This document shows, in pieces, positions 1 through 7,787 of a stretch of 64,000 nt of DNA. Source of the DNA: Oceanobacillus salinisoli. Lineage in GTDB: Bacteria; Bacillota; Bacilli; Bacillales; Amphibacillaceae. Below the pieces are notes generated by a model. That model was not told where the DNA came from. It worked only from the letters and a program-made list of their open reading frames with translations, and made no database searches. A program made the position numbers and the translations under genes. Every line of letters starts with the position of its first letter. Position 1 is the first letter of the stretch. The stretch covers positions 248,001-312,000 of the forward strand of contig NZ_WOFB01000001.1 of assembly GCF_009733865.1 (NCBI RefSeq), given 5' to 3'.

Positions 1-1
1 G

Positions 2-1765
2 CTTTTTAAGGGCGGGGCATTTTTAACGGAAGATCTAACTAGTCAGGATATAATCACACCAGAAGATTTCACAGATGAACAAATCATGATTTCCAAGACA
101 ACCGAGGAATTTATTGATAAAGAGGTATTACCTAACCTGGAGGAATTAGAAAATCAGAACTTCGATATATCTTTAAATCTTCTAAAGAAAGCTGGGGAAT
201 TAGGACTTTTAGGTGCGGATGTACCCGAAGAATATGGTGGATTGGGATTGGATAAAACAAGTTCTGCATTAATTACCGAAGAGTTTTCCCGTGCTGGTGG
301 CTTCTCTATTTCCCACGGAGCACATGTAGGCATTGGTTCCCTTCCAATTGTATTTTTCGGTAATGAGAAACAAAAAGAAAAATACCTGCCTAAGCTTGCT
401 ACAGGGGAATTAATTGCTGCGTATGCTTTAACAGAAGCAACTTCCGGTTCCGATGCATTGAGTGCTAAAACGACTGCAGTATTAAATGAGACTGGTACAC
501 ACTACATTTTAAATGGGGAAAAGCAATTTATCACAAATTCCGCATTTGCAGATGTATTTGTTGTATATGCGAAGATTAATGGAGAACATTTTTCCACTTT
601 TATCGTAGAACGGGATTTCCCTGGTGTATCCACTGGAGCAGAAGAGAAAAAAATGGGAATTAAGAGTTCTTCTACAAGAACCTTAGTTTTGGATGATGCA
701 GAAGTACCTGTTGAAAATTTATTAGGTGAAAAAGGGAAAGGCCATAAGATTGCCTTTAATATCTTGAATGTCGGTCGTTATAAGCTAGCTATTGGCGGGG
801 TTGGTAGCGCCAAAGCGGCATTGGAAGTTGCTGTGAAATATGTGAATGAGCGTAAGCAATTTCATACAAAGATTTCCAGTTTCTCTTTGACTCAGGAAAA
901 ACTGGGAACCATGGCTGCGAAAATCTATGCTAATGAAAGTGCCGTATATCGGACAGTCGGGTTATTCGAGCAGCGAATGGGTTCACTGACAGAGGAACAA
1001 TTAAAAGATGGAAGAGAAATTGCTGCTGCCATCGCTGAATATCAAATTGAATGTTCTTTAAATAAATATACCGCTACAGAGCTTTTGGACTATGTGGTAG
1101 ATGAAGCAGTGCAAATGCATGGTGGAAATGGCTTTATTCAGGAATATGAAGTAGAGCGCATGTATCGTGACTCCCGAATTAATCGTATATTTGAAGGAAC
1201 GAATGAAATTAATCGCCTGCTTGTTCCTGGTACATTGCTTAAGAAAGCCATGAAAGGAGAACTTCCTTTATTGGAGCAAGCGCAAAGTCTTCAAGAGCAA
1301 CTGGTTATGAAAAAGCCTGAGGAAATTGGAACAGGTACATTAGAACAGGAAAAATATTTACTGAAGAATGCAAAAAAAATTTTCTTATTCGCTGCAGGTT
1401 TAGCTGTTCAAAAGTATCGGGATAAGATTGAAAACGAACAGGAAATTCTCGTCAATTTAGCGGATATGGTATCTGAAATATATAATATGGAAGCAGCAAT
1501 TCTTCGGACAGAAAAAGCAATCAGTAAATCTGGCGAAGAAGCAAATGAACAAAAACTGCTTTATACTCAAGTATATGTTCAGGAAGCGTTTCATCGTATG
1601 GAAGGAGATGCGAAAGAAACGATTATTGCTACAGAAGAAGGCGATACGTTACGAATGATGCTATCCTCGCTTCGTAAATTAACTCGCCATACACCAATGA
1701 ATATCATTGCGAAAAAGCGGGAGATTGCTGCAAGAATTATTGAAGAGGAGAAATACGTGGTTTGA
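2..1765 (+). CDS. fadE: Acyl-CoA dehydrogenase FadE, 5'-truncated by window edge
   Basis: FAD-dependent acyl-CoA dehydrogenase for the first step of fatty acid beta-oxidation. The frame is open from base 2 and runs 28 codons upstream of the first internal ATG at 86. Those codons (KGGAFLTED...) match the N-terminal part of Bacillus FadE as I remember it, so the true start lies a few codons outside the window. About 587 residues are visible; the family is about 594. The N-terminal helical domain, the central YALTEATSGSDA motif, and the FEGTNEIN motif that carries the catalytic Glu are all present. It would be the last gene of a fadNAE-type operon. A large hairpin with a T-tract follows the stop. 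Confidence 0.95.
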   Translation, partial: LFKGGAFLTEDLTSQDIITPEDFTDEQIMISKTTEEFIDKEVLPNLEELENQNFDISLNLLKKAGELGLLGADVPEEYGGLGLDKTSSALITEEFSRAGGFSISHGAHVGIGSLPIVFFGNEKQKEKYLPKLATGELIAAYALTEATSGSDALSAKTTAVLNETGTHYILNGEKQFITNSAFADVFVVYAKINGEHFSTFIVERDFPGVSTGAEEKKMGIKSSSTRTLVLDDAEVPVENLLGEKGKGHKIAFNILNVGRYKLAIGGVGSAKAALEVAVKYVNERKQFHTKISSFSLTQEKLGTMAAKIYANESAVYRTVGLFEQRMGSLTEEQLKDGREIAAAIAEYQIECSLNKYTATELLDYVVDEAVQMHGGNGFIQEYEVERMYRDSRINRIFEGTNEINRLLVPGTLLKKAMKGELPLLEQAQSLQEQLVMKKPEEIGTGTLEQEKYLLKNAKKIFLFAAGLAVQKYRDKIENEQEILVNLADMVSEIYNMEAAILRTEKAISKSGEEANEQKLLYTQVYVQEAFHRMEGDAKETIIATEEGDTLRMMLSSLRKLTRHTPMNIIAKKREIAARIIEEEKYVV

Positions 1766-1862
1766 TAAAAAATGTAGGCATTGATGGTCTCGCCTTTGGG
1801 GTTAGTTTATTCCTCTTATATTGATAAAGAGAGGCTGGAGCAAAAGTATTTTAGTTTAACAT

Positions 1863-1926
1863 AAATCCGAACTATGATTCAAAATTCTTCCGTTAGAATT
1901 CGAATTGAGTTCGGATTTTTTCTTTT
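1863..1926 (+). terminator. Large hairpin downstream of fadE (repeat family E, copy 1)
   Basis: The arms AAATCCGAACT and AGTTCGGATTT close a long, slightly bulged stem that ends in a T-rich tract, so it can serve as the fadE terminator. The same sequence recurs at 31362-31422 and 47784-47841. Just upstream (1829-1845) is a GAGGCTGGAGCAAAA stretch; related GAGGCTGGGGCAAAA-like sequences recur near 31470 and 48090 on the other strand. Confidence 0.75.
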
Positions 1927-1945
1927 TTAATAAGACTGTTTTCCC

Positions 1946-2004
1946 AAAAACTTTAAATGATGTTGGAACATCAACTTACCGCTCCGGAAATACACTACGC
2001 TCCT
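1946..2004 (-). repeat. Interspersed repeat family A, short copy 1
   Basis: Contains the core TACCGCTACGGAAATACAC (here with CTCCGG) preceded by TTTAAATGATGTTGGAACAT. The same core occurs near 4268, 23361, 36501, 41399, 47628, 59726, 61676 and 63760 in either orientation. No coding frame is present. Confidence 0.85.
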
Positions 2005-2165
2005 GACTTTGACAGCACATATGATGAAAACTCCCGGCAAATATTGATATAACAACATTTACATGTAGTAATTTATTTTTTGTATATATGCTTTAAACCC
2101 AACAGTGTAACTCCATGAACAAACATGGTAAGATAAAGGAAATAGATTGGTAAGGAGTGTCTAAG

Positions 2166-2522
2166 ATGTCATTAACATTTTATTGGTATCCAAATTGTGG
2201 AACGTGCAAAAAAGCAAAAAAATGGCTGGAGGACAATCAGGTTGATTATACAGCTGTACATATTGTGGATGAAACTCCATCAAAAAACGAACTATTAGAT
2301 TTCATAAATAAAAGTGAATTACCTGCGAAGAAGTTTTTTAATACGAGTGGGAAAAAATATCGGGAACTGAACATAAAAGAAAAAATTCAGGATACGACAG
2401 CTGAAGAAATGGCTGAAATTCTGGCTTCAGATGGAATGCTGATTAAGCGGCCGATTGTAACAGATGGGGAAAAGGTGACCGTTGGCTTTAAAGAAAATAC
2501 ATTTTCAGAGACATGGCTGTAA
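2166..2522 (+). CDS. yusI: ArsC/Spx-family thioredoxin-fold protein YusI
   Basis: A 118-residue protein of the ArsC/Spx/YusI family with thioredoxin fold. The sequence opens MSLTFYWYPNCGTCKKAKKW, with a CXXC pair at residues 11 and 14, then KKFFNTSG and the LASDGMLIKRP segment typical of the family. Its molecular function is not established; oxidoreductase or reductase-like roles are assumed. I chose ATG 2166, nine bases after AAGGAG; an in-frame GTG at 2157 abuts that ribosome site and is too close. It sits between fadE and gcvH as in B. subtilis. Confidence 0.9.
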   Translation: MSLTFYWYPNCGTCKKAKKWLEDNQVDYTAVHIVDETPSKNELLDFINKSELPAKKFFNTSGKKYRELNIKEKIQDTTAEEMAEILASDGMLIKRPIVTDGEKVTVGFKENTFSETWL

Positions 2523-2607
2523 TAAGCACATTTATGATGATAACTACTGGAAAAATATCCTATAAACAGGTATAGTTGAATTGAATGAAAATTTGGAGGG
2601 ATTTAAA

Positions 2608-2991
2608 GTGAGCTTACCAGAAGAATTATTGTATTCAAAAGAACATGAATGGGTAAAAAAAGAAGGAAATAAAGTTCGTATCGGAATTACAGATTTTGCA
2701 CAGGACGAGCTAGGGGATATTGTTTTTGTTGAACTTCCGGAAGCAGGAGATGAAATGAAAGTTGATGAACCGTTCGGAAGCGTAGAATCTGTTAAGACTG
2801 TGTCTGAATTATATGCACCAATTAGCGGAACCGTTGTGGAAATTAATGAAGACTTGGAAGACAGCCCGGAATATGTGAATGAATCTCCTTATGAAAAAGC
2901 ATGGATGGTTGTTGTAGAAATTTCCGATGAATCCGAGCTTGACAATTTACTTAAACCGGAAGAATACAGACAATTGACGGAAGAAGATTAA
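2608..2991 (+). CDS. gcvH: Glycine cleavage system H protein
   Basis: Lipoyl carrier protein of the glycine cleavage complex. In Bacillus it also acts as the relay for lipoyl transfer to other 2-oxoacid dehydrogenases. The 127-residue length matches the family. The lipoylation site is Lys63 within [15 protein letters not shown], and the conserved [10 protein letters not shown] stretch is near the C-terminus. The start is GTG 2608, seven bases after GGAGGG; an upstream in-frame TTG at 2581 lies before that ribosome site and is rejected. It is followed by a hairpin terminator and lies in the yus cluster, away from the rest of the glycine cleavage genes. Confidence 0.96.
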   Translation: MSLPEELLYSKEHEWVKKEGNKVRIGITDFAQDELGDIVFVELPEAGDEMKVDEPFGSVESVKTVSELYAPISGTVVEINEDLEDSPEYVNESPYEKAWMVVVEISDESELDNLLKPEEYRQLTEED

Positions 2992-3012
2992 TATAAAACC
3001 AAATAAACATCA

Positions 3013-3058
3013 ATGGCTAACTGACATTTTCGAAAAAAGTGTATAGTTAGCCTTTGTT
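3013..3058 (+). terminator. Terminator after gcvH
   Basis: GGCTAACT (3015-3022) pairs with AGTTAGCC (3045-3052), with further pairing in the A/T-rich interior, followed by a short T-rich tail. Confidence 0.7.
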
Positions 3059-3129
3059 CTATCATATACTTATCTAAACTGAATACTTAAAATAAGCATC
3101 TTGTTTGCTTACATAAGGAGTGCTGTGTG

Positions 3130-3504
3130 ATGATAACGACTGAGTCAGAAAAAGTAATCATAGTAGAAGGGTTGACTGATAAACGTCAGATTGAAAAAGT
3201 TATCAATGACGATGTAACGATTGTCTGTACGAACGGTACGCTTGGTGTGGAGCGTTTGGATGAGATGTTAGAAACGTATCGATTAGATGACAGAGATGTA
3301 TTTATTTTGGTTGATGAGGATCATTCCGGGATGAAGTTGCGAAAACAGCTTGCTCGTGAATTACCACATGCTGATCATATTTATGTTAGCAGTGAATATC
3401 GGGAAGTGGCAACAACACCTGAACATGTTCTCGCGACTACTTTGGTAAGCAAACATTTTTCGGTAAATCCATTGTTCTTAGTTAAAGATGTAAGGAACAT
3501 TTAA
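3130..3504 (+). CDS. yusF: Toprim-domain protein YusF
   Basis: A 124-residue single-domain Toprim protein. It begins with the Toprim glutamate motif VIIVEGLTDKRQ and carries the DVFILVDEDHSGMK acidic motif (DXD-like) at about residues 57-70. Similar stand-alone Toprim proteins occur in Bacillus as YusF and resemble the N-terminal part of ribonuclease M5; the substrate is unknown. ATG 3130 lies nine bases after AAGGAG; an overlapping GTG at 3127 is the alternative start. It probably forms a unit with yusE. Confidence 0.85.
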   Translation: MITTESEKVIIVEGLTDKRQIEKVINDDVTIVCTNGTLGVERLDEMLETYRLDDRDVFILVDEDHSGMKLRKQLARELPHADHIYVSSEYREVATTPEHVLATTLVSKHFSVNPLFLVKDVRNI

Positions 3505-3562
3505 ATAAAGTTATGGTATTATTTACCACAAATGATCATTATAAACGTTTAGGGTGGTATTT

Positions 3563-3877
3563 TTGCAGGAAATTACAGAACAAGCACTAAATCAGGAAAG
3601 ATATCTGTTATACATTTATACACCATTTTGTGGAACTTGTGGTTTAGCAAGGACGATGCTCGAAAAAATTGAATCGGTTCATAAGGCAACCATTTTTTAT
3701 GAAATGAATGCATCGTTTTATCCTGAATTCATGCAGGATAATAAAATCGAAAGTGTCCCATGTTTATTAATAAAAGATAATAATGAATTAAAAGAAAAGA
3801 TATATGCGTTTAAATCGATTGCTAATATTTATTCGTACTTAATGGACTATAAACCAGAACTTTTTGCAAATAATTAA
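3563..3877 (+). CDS. yusE: Thioredoxin-like protein YusE
   Basis: A 104-residue thioredoxin-fold protein with the active-site pair CGTC at residues 23-26 (YTPFCGTCGLAR) and a cis-Pro candidate in SVPCLLI. It is a likely cytosolic thiol-disulfide oxidoreductase; the partner is unknown. The start is TTG 3563, just after the ribosome site AGGGTGG; an in-frame GTG at 3554 lies inside that site. It is preceded by yusF and followed by an A/T-rich terminator. Confidence 0.88.
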   Translation: MQEITEQALNQERYLLYIYTPFCGTCGLARTMLEKIESVHKATIFYEMNASFYPEFMQDNKIESVPCLLIKDNNELKEKIYAFKSIANIYSYLMDYKPELFANN

Positions 3878-3879
3878 CT

Positions 3880-3910
3880 AAAAAATCGGCAGTGGAGTCG
3901 ATTTTTTATT
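3880..3910 (+). terminator. Terminator after yusE
   Basis: AAAAAATCG (3880-3889 region) pairs with CGATTTTTT (3899-3907). The stem is weak in G/C but has a clear T-tract. Confidence 0.6.
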
Positions 3911-3911
3911 T

Positions 3912-4039
3912 CACGTTAGGAAAGTATAAAATTTTAGCAAAGAAGTAGTATCGGCGTAGCTAAAATTTTAAGGTCCTTAGTATAAGAAAAACTGGCCCAT
4001 TCGCTAAAAGACGAGCGAATGCGAGTTTTTCTAATAATA
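3912..4039. repeat. Repeat family G, copy 1 (double hairpin)
   Basis: About 128 bp that recurs as a direct repeat at 4612-4738. It contains two adjacent hairpins: one closed by AAAATTTTAGC and GCTAAAATTTT, the other by AGAAAAACT and AGTTTTTCT with ATTCGCT/AGCGAAT inside. Together with the second copy it brackets a family A element and the SAM riboswitch. No coding frame. Confidence 0.8.
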
Positions 4040-4045
4040 TTTATG

Positions 4046-4340
4046 GATCTTTTCGCAAGGTTTGTTGTTATGAATTGATATAAACTCCTGACTAATGAAA
4101 AAAAGAAGATTACTCAGTAGTGCTCGCGCTGCTAGAGTCTAGGCACGAGTGATAAATGCCTTCTAATGGTTGATATCCTGTATACACTGGTTGATATGTG
4201 CGCCCGTTGTGTTGATATTTTGCGTAACAGTCGACATCTGCTTCTTTATGGTCACCCGCGGAAGTCGCAGTGTATTTCCGTAGCGGTAAGTTGGTGCTCC
4301 AACATCATTTAAAGTTAGTTCGCAGTTTATAGAAATCTAT
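4046..4340 (+). repeat. Interspersed repeat family A, long copy
   Basis: About 295 bp. The right part (4100-4333) matches 63590-63830 at roughly 90% by eye. It contains a GTTGATAT-type motif repeated about every 20-22 bases between 4163 and 4235, and ends with the family core GTGTATTTCCGTAGCGGTA followed by AAGTTAGTTCGCAGTTTAT. The left end has ATATAAACTCCTGACTAA, which imperfectly mirrors the right end. No transposase or other frame. Confidence 0.85.
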
Positions 4341-4360
4341 TCAAATTTAATCAGTTTTTA

Positions 4361-4390
4361 TTGACAAATATAAATCTATTATGCTAGTAT
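4361..4390 (+). promoter_or_regulatory. Candidate sigma-A promoter of the met operon
   Basis: TTGACA at 4361-4366, an 18-base spacer, and TAGTAT at 4385-4390. It lies about 45 bases before the SAM riboswitch, the expected position for its transcript start. Confidence 0.7.
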
Positions 4391-4436
4391 TATTGTCATA
4401 TTATTCGACAATAATAATTAAATTTAATGATAGGAT

Positions 4437-4551
4437 CTCTTATCAAGAGCGGTGGAGGGACAAGGCCCTTAGAAACCGCGGCAACCTTCAAACTTAAATG
4501 TTTTGAAAAAGGTGCTAATTCCTGCAAGGCGTTTGCTTTGAAAGATGAGAG
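4437..4551 (+). ncRNA. SAM (S-box) riboswitch upstream of metNPQ
   Basis: The class I SAM aptamer is recognisable from CTCTTATCAAGAGCGGTGGA, the invariant GGCAACC after AAACCGC, and GGTGCTAATTCCTGCA. The closing strand GATGAGAG (4544-4551) pairs with CTCTTATC (4437-4444). The loop arm TTCTCAT (4583-4589) of the downstream terminator is complementary to part of the 3' P1 strand, which gives the antiterminator. High SAM should therefore terminate transcription before metN. Confidence 0.97.
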
Positions 4552-4570
4552 AACGGATGACTTTGTTTTT

Positions 4571-4610
4571 AACGTCTTTCTGTTCTCATGCAGAAAGACG
4601 TTTTTATTTT
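4571..4610 (+). terminator. Expression-platform terminator of the SAM riboswitch
   Basis: A perfect 12-bp stem, AACGTCTTTCTG with CAGAAAGACGTT (4571-4582 and 4591-4602), followed by a T-rich tail. It competes with pairing of 4544-4553 to the loop region 4583-4589. Confidence 0.93.
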
Positions 4611-4611
4611 A

Positions 4612-4738
4612 CTCGTTAGGACAGTGTGAAATTTTAGCAAAGAAGGGCACTCCCCAATGGCTGAAATTTTAACATCTAAGTATAAGAAAAACTAAACTAT
4701 TCACTAAAAACGAGGGAAAGGGAGTTTTTCCAATACTA
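4612..4738. repeat. Repeat family G, copy 2
   Basis: Direct repeat of 3912-4039, sharing CGTTAGGA, ATTTTAGCAAAGAAG, TAAGTATAAGAAAAACT and GAGTTTTTC blocks, with both hairpins retained. It lies between the riboswitch terminator and the metN ribosome site, so it is transcribed as part of the met leader. Confidence 0.78.
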
Positions 4739-4790
4739 TGTTGCATAATAAAACAGAAGCATCCTTTGAAATATATAAGGAGGAACCATA

Positions 4791-5828
4791 TTGATTTCAA
4801 TTAAGGGTTTACGGAAGGTCTTTACATCGGACAATAAACAATTAACAGCAGTGGATAATATAACCCTTGATATAGAGGAAGGTGAAATCTTCGGAGTGAT
4901 TGGGTATAGTGGTGCAGGAAAAAGTACCTTTATCCGATTGCTAAACCGACTGGAAGAACCGACTGAGGGGAATATTGTTATTGATAAGCAGGAAATTACT
5001 TCGTTAACAACAAATGAACTTAGGGCAGCAAGACAGGATATTGGAATGATTTTTCAGCATTTTAATTTACTTTGGTCACGGACGGTTGAAGACAATATCG
5101 CCTTTCCACTTGAAATTGCCGGTGTTCCAAAAGTCGAACAAATGAAGCGGGTTCAGGAGTTAATCGATTTAGTGGGCTTGTCCGGAAGAGAAAAAGCATA
5201 TCCATCACAATTAAGTGGTGGACAAAAACAGCGTGTGGGAATAGCTCGTGCATTGGCTAATAATCCAAAAGTTCTGCTTTGTGATGAAGCAACATCTGCA
5301 TTAGATCCGGAAACAACCAATGCGATTTTGGATTTATTAGTAGATATTAATCAAAAGTTAGGTTTAACAATTATTTTAATTACCCATGAAATGCATGTCA
5401 TTCGTAAAATTTGTCATAGGGTGGCTGTCATGGAGCAAGGCAGAATCGTTGAACAAGGCAATGTACTAGACGTATTCTCCCATCCTAAAGAACAAGTGAC
5501 GAAGAAATTTGTGGCTCAAGTAATGGGAGCTGGTACAGAGGATGAGACCGAGGATGTTGAATACTTACGGAACACGTATAGGGAAGGTGAACTCGTAAGG
5601 CTTCATTTTATTGGGGAATCAACGAATCAAACGTTAATAAGTCAAATCGCGAAGAAATTCCCTGTAGATATTAATATTCTGCAAGGGAAAATCACCCAAA
5701 CACAAGCGGGTGGTTATGGTACATTGGTCATTCAGTTTGTAGGAAACAGTGCAGATATAGAGAAGGCAGTAGCCTATATTCGCGATGAAACCTCAGTAGA
5801 AGTGGAGGTCATTCGCGATGCTAAATAA
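4791..5828 (+). CDS. metN: Methionine ABC transporter ATP-binding protein MetN
   Basis: ATPase of the MetNPQ D/L-methionine importer at the cytoplasmic face. The 345 residues have Walker A GYSGAGKS (38-45), signature LSGGQ (141-145), Walker B VLLCDEATSALD (161-172), H-loop His at about 199, and a C-terminal NIL (ACT-like) domain from about residue 265 that senses methionine in this family. The start is TTG 4791, seven bases after AAGGAGG. The 3' end overlaps metP by 11 bases, so the genes are translationally coupled. The SAM riboswitch upstream controls expression. Confidence 0.97.
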   Translation: MISIKGLRKVFTSDNKQLTAVDNITLDIEEGEIFGVIGYSGAGKSTFIRLLNRLEEPTEGNIVIDKQEITSLTTNELRAARQDIGMIFQHFNLLWSRTVEDNIAFPLEIAGVPKVEQMKRVQELIDLVGLSGREKAYPSQLSGGQKQRVGIARALANNPKVLLCDEATSALDPETTNAILDLLVDINQKLGLTIILITHEMHVIRKICHRVAVMEQGRIVEQGNVLDVFSHPKEQVTKKFVAQVMGAGTEDETEDVEYLRNTYREGELVRLHFIGESTNQTLISQIAKKFPVDINILQGKITQTQAGGYGTLVIQFVGNSADIEKAVAYIRDETSVEVEVIRDAK

Positions 5829-6474
5829 TATAAAAATGGAAGATATATGGATAGCAACATATGAAACACTATATATGACGATCATTGCTTTAATAGGTAC
5901 AGCGATTTTAGGTATTCTACTTGGATTGTTATTATACTTAACGTCAAAGGATGGCATTTGGGAAAATAAGGTAACGAATATGATTGTTGCAAGTATAGTC
6001 AATGTGTTTCGTGCAATACCTTTTATTATTTTGATTTTGTTGCTGTTCCCATTTACTGATTTTCTAGTTGGAACAGTTCGAGGGCCAACCGCTGCATTAC
6101 CGGCATTAATTATTGGTTCAGCCCCTTTTTATGGGAGATTAGCAGAAATTGCATTTCGTGAAGTGGATAAAGGTGTGATTGAAGCAGCTCATTCCATGGG
6201 AGCCAAAATTAGAACGATTATCTTTAAAGTGCTGATTCCTGAATCAATGCCAGCACTTGTATCTGGTATTACGGTAACAGCTATTGCTCTAATAGGATAT
6301 ACAGCAATGGCAGGAGTTATTGGTGCTGGAGGTTTAGGTGATTACGCCTACTTCTATGGGTTCCAGCGTAGGCAATTTGACGTAGTCTTACTATGCACGG
6401 TTTTAATTTTAATAATTGTGTTTATTTTTCAGTTCATTGGAGACTTTATATCCAATAAAATAGATAAAAGATAA
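5818..6474 (+). CDS. metP: Methionine ABC transporter permease MetP (MetI)
   Basis: Integral membrane permease of the methionine importer, 218 residues with about five hydrophobic segments. The EAA loop is visible as VIEAAHSMGAK followed about ten residues on by VLIPESMPAL. The ATG at 5818 lies inside the metN end, eight bases after GGAGGT. The gene is followed after 15 bases by metQ. Length and sequence agree with Bacillus MetP (YusB). Confidence 0.96.
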   Translation: MLNNIKMEDIWIATYETLYMTIIALIGTAILGILLGLLLYLTSKDGIWENKVTNMIVASIVNVFRAIPFIILILLLFPFTDFLVGTVRGPTAALPALIIGSAPFYGRLAEIAFREVDKGVIEAAHSMGAKIRTIIFKVLIPESMPALVSGITVTAIALIGYTAMAGVIGAGGLGDYAYFYGFQRRQFDVVLLCTVLILIIVFIFQFIGDFISNKIDKR

Positions 6475-6489
6475 AAAGGAGATTACAAA

Positions 6490-7380
6490 ATGAAGAAATT
6501 ACTAGCAGTTTTAGCAGTATTATTACTAACAGTGGTACTAGCCGCTTGTGGTGGAGGAAGTGTAGAGGAAGATACAGCAGATGAAAATACATCAGAAGGT
6601 AATAACGCAGCAGAAGAAAATGTTGAAGAATCAACAGAAAATGTAGAAATCACAATTGGTGCTTCTAGTACACCACATGCTGAAATTTTACAAGAGGCAG
6701 AACCATTATTAGCAGAAGAAGGAATTACACTTAATATTGAACAATATCAGGATTATGTTTTACCAAATGATGATCTAGAAAATGGAACATTGGATGCAAA
6801 CTACTTTCAGCACATCCCTTATTTACAAGAGACAGTTGCTACGACTGGATACGATATTGATTATATTGATGGGATCCATGTAGAACCAATGGGTGTTTAT
6901 TCCAAAAGTATCGCAAGTATAGATGATATTCCTGAAGGTGCGGAAGTTATCATTAGCCGTTCTGTCGCTGATCATCCACGTATCTTAGCATTATTTGAAG
7001 CGCAAGGCTTAATTACATTGGATGAAAATGTAGATAAATCTGAGGTAACAGTAGATGATATCGTTGAGAATCCACTTAATTTAACATTTTCACCTGACGT
7101 AGATGCAGCTTTCTTACCGGAAATGTATGATACAGAAGAAGAGGCATTAGTTGCAATTAATACGAACTATGCAATCGAAGCAGGATTAAACCCGTTAGAG
7201 GATGCACTATTTATTGAAGATGAAGAATCTCCTTATGTGAATGTCATCGCTGTCCGTTCCGAAGATAAAGATAATGAAGCATTGAATAAACTCGTTGAAG
7301 TACTTCAGTCTGAAGAAATCCAAAACTTCATTGTTGAAACGTATGAAGGAGCAGTTGTACCTGTTGGAGGAAACAACTAA
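6490..7380 (+). CDS. metQ: Methionine-binding lipoprotein MetQ
   Basis: Substrate-binding lipoprotein of the methionine importer, 296 residues. It opens with a type II signal peptide ending in the lipobox LAAC, followed by an acidic, Glu/Asn-rich linker (residues about 24-50), then the NLPA/MetQ-type binding domain (ASSTPHAEILQ, NDLENGTLDANYFQH-like region). It is expected to be anchored to the outer face of the membrane. AAAAGGAGA precedes the ATG. Third gene of the SAM-regulated operon. Confidence 0.97.
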   Translation: MKKLLAVLAVLLLTVVLAACGGGSVEEDTADENTSEGNNAAEENVEESTENVEITIGASSTPHAEILQEAEPLLAEEGITLNIEQYQDYVLPNDDLENGTLDANYFQHIPYLQETVATTGYDIDYIDGIHVEPMGVYSKSIASIDDIPEGAEVIISRSVADHPRILALFEAQGLITLDENVDKSEVTVDDIVENPLNLTFSPDVDAAFLPEMYDTEEEALVAINTNYAIEAGLNPLEDALFIEDEESPYVNVIAVRSEDKDNEALNKLVEVLQSEEIQNFIVETYEGAVVPVGGNN

Positions 7381-7539
7381 ATATCGAGTATTCGGCAGAA
7401 TGATTGAGTAATTCTTTAAAAATCCGATGTATAAATGTTGTGAGATTGTTCGGAGCTTTATTTTTCTGATTTTTAATTCCATATCCGCTTTGTTAGGAAA
7501 TCTCTCAAATGTTATGATTATTTTAGACATTTTGAAAGG

Positions 7540-7728
7540 ATGATGATTAAGTTAATCATGAAGTATACAACGGATATGGAAAAGGCGTTGGAACAGTCTC
7601 ACGGTATGAATTTTGCGGAGTATGAACGTAAGTTGTCTAATCGCATGAAAGTCGAAAGAAAACGTGAAAAAGACTATGAACAAAGTAAGAAAGTTGTAGC
7701 AGAAGCGACATCCCAAGTGCATAGATAA
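7540..7728 (+). CDS. Hypothetical small basic protein downstream of metQ
   Basis: A 62-codon frame coding for a hydrophilic, Lys/Glu/Arg-rich, probably helical protein (ERKLSNRMKVERKREKDYEQ). I do not recognise a family. GAAAGGA lies directly against the first ATG, so initiation at 7540 or 7543 would be weakly supported. A good terminator follows 25 bases after the stop, which suggests a real transcript end here. It could equally be the untranslated tail of the met operon. Confidence 0.45.
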   Translation: MMIKLIMKYTTDMEKALEQSHGMNFAEYERKLSNRMKVERKREKDYEQSKKVVAEATSQVHR

Positions 7729-7752
7729 ATATAAAAAGCTGAAATTAAGGGA

Positions 7753-7787
7753 AATGCTGGTACTTCATGTGAGTGCCAGCATTTTGT
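7753..7787 (+). terminator. Terminator at the end of the met region
   Basis: AATGCTGGTACT pairs with AGTGCCAGCATT through 12 base pairs including a G-U, followed by TTTTG. Confidence 0.85.

Noticed and set aside
4427-4672. 81-codon open frame
   Set aside because: It overlaps the SAM riboswitch and its terminator, and has no ribosome site.
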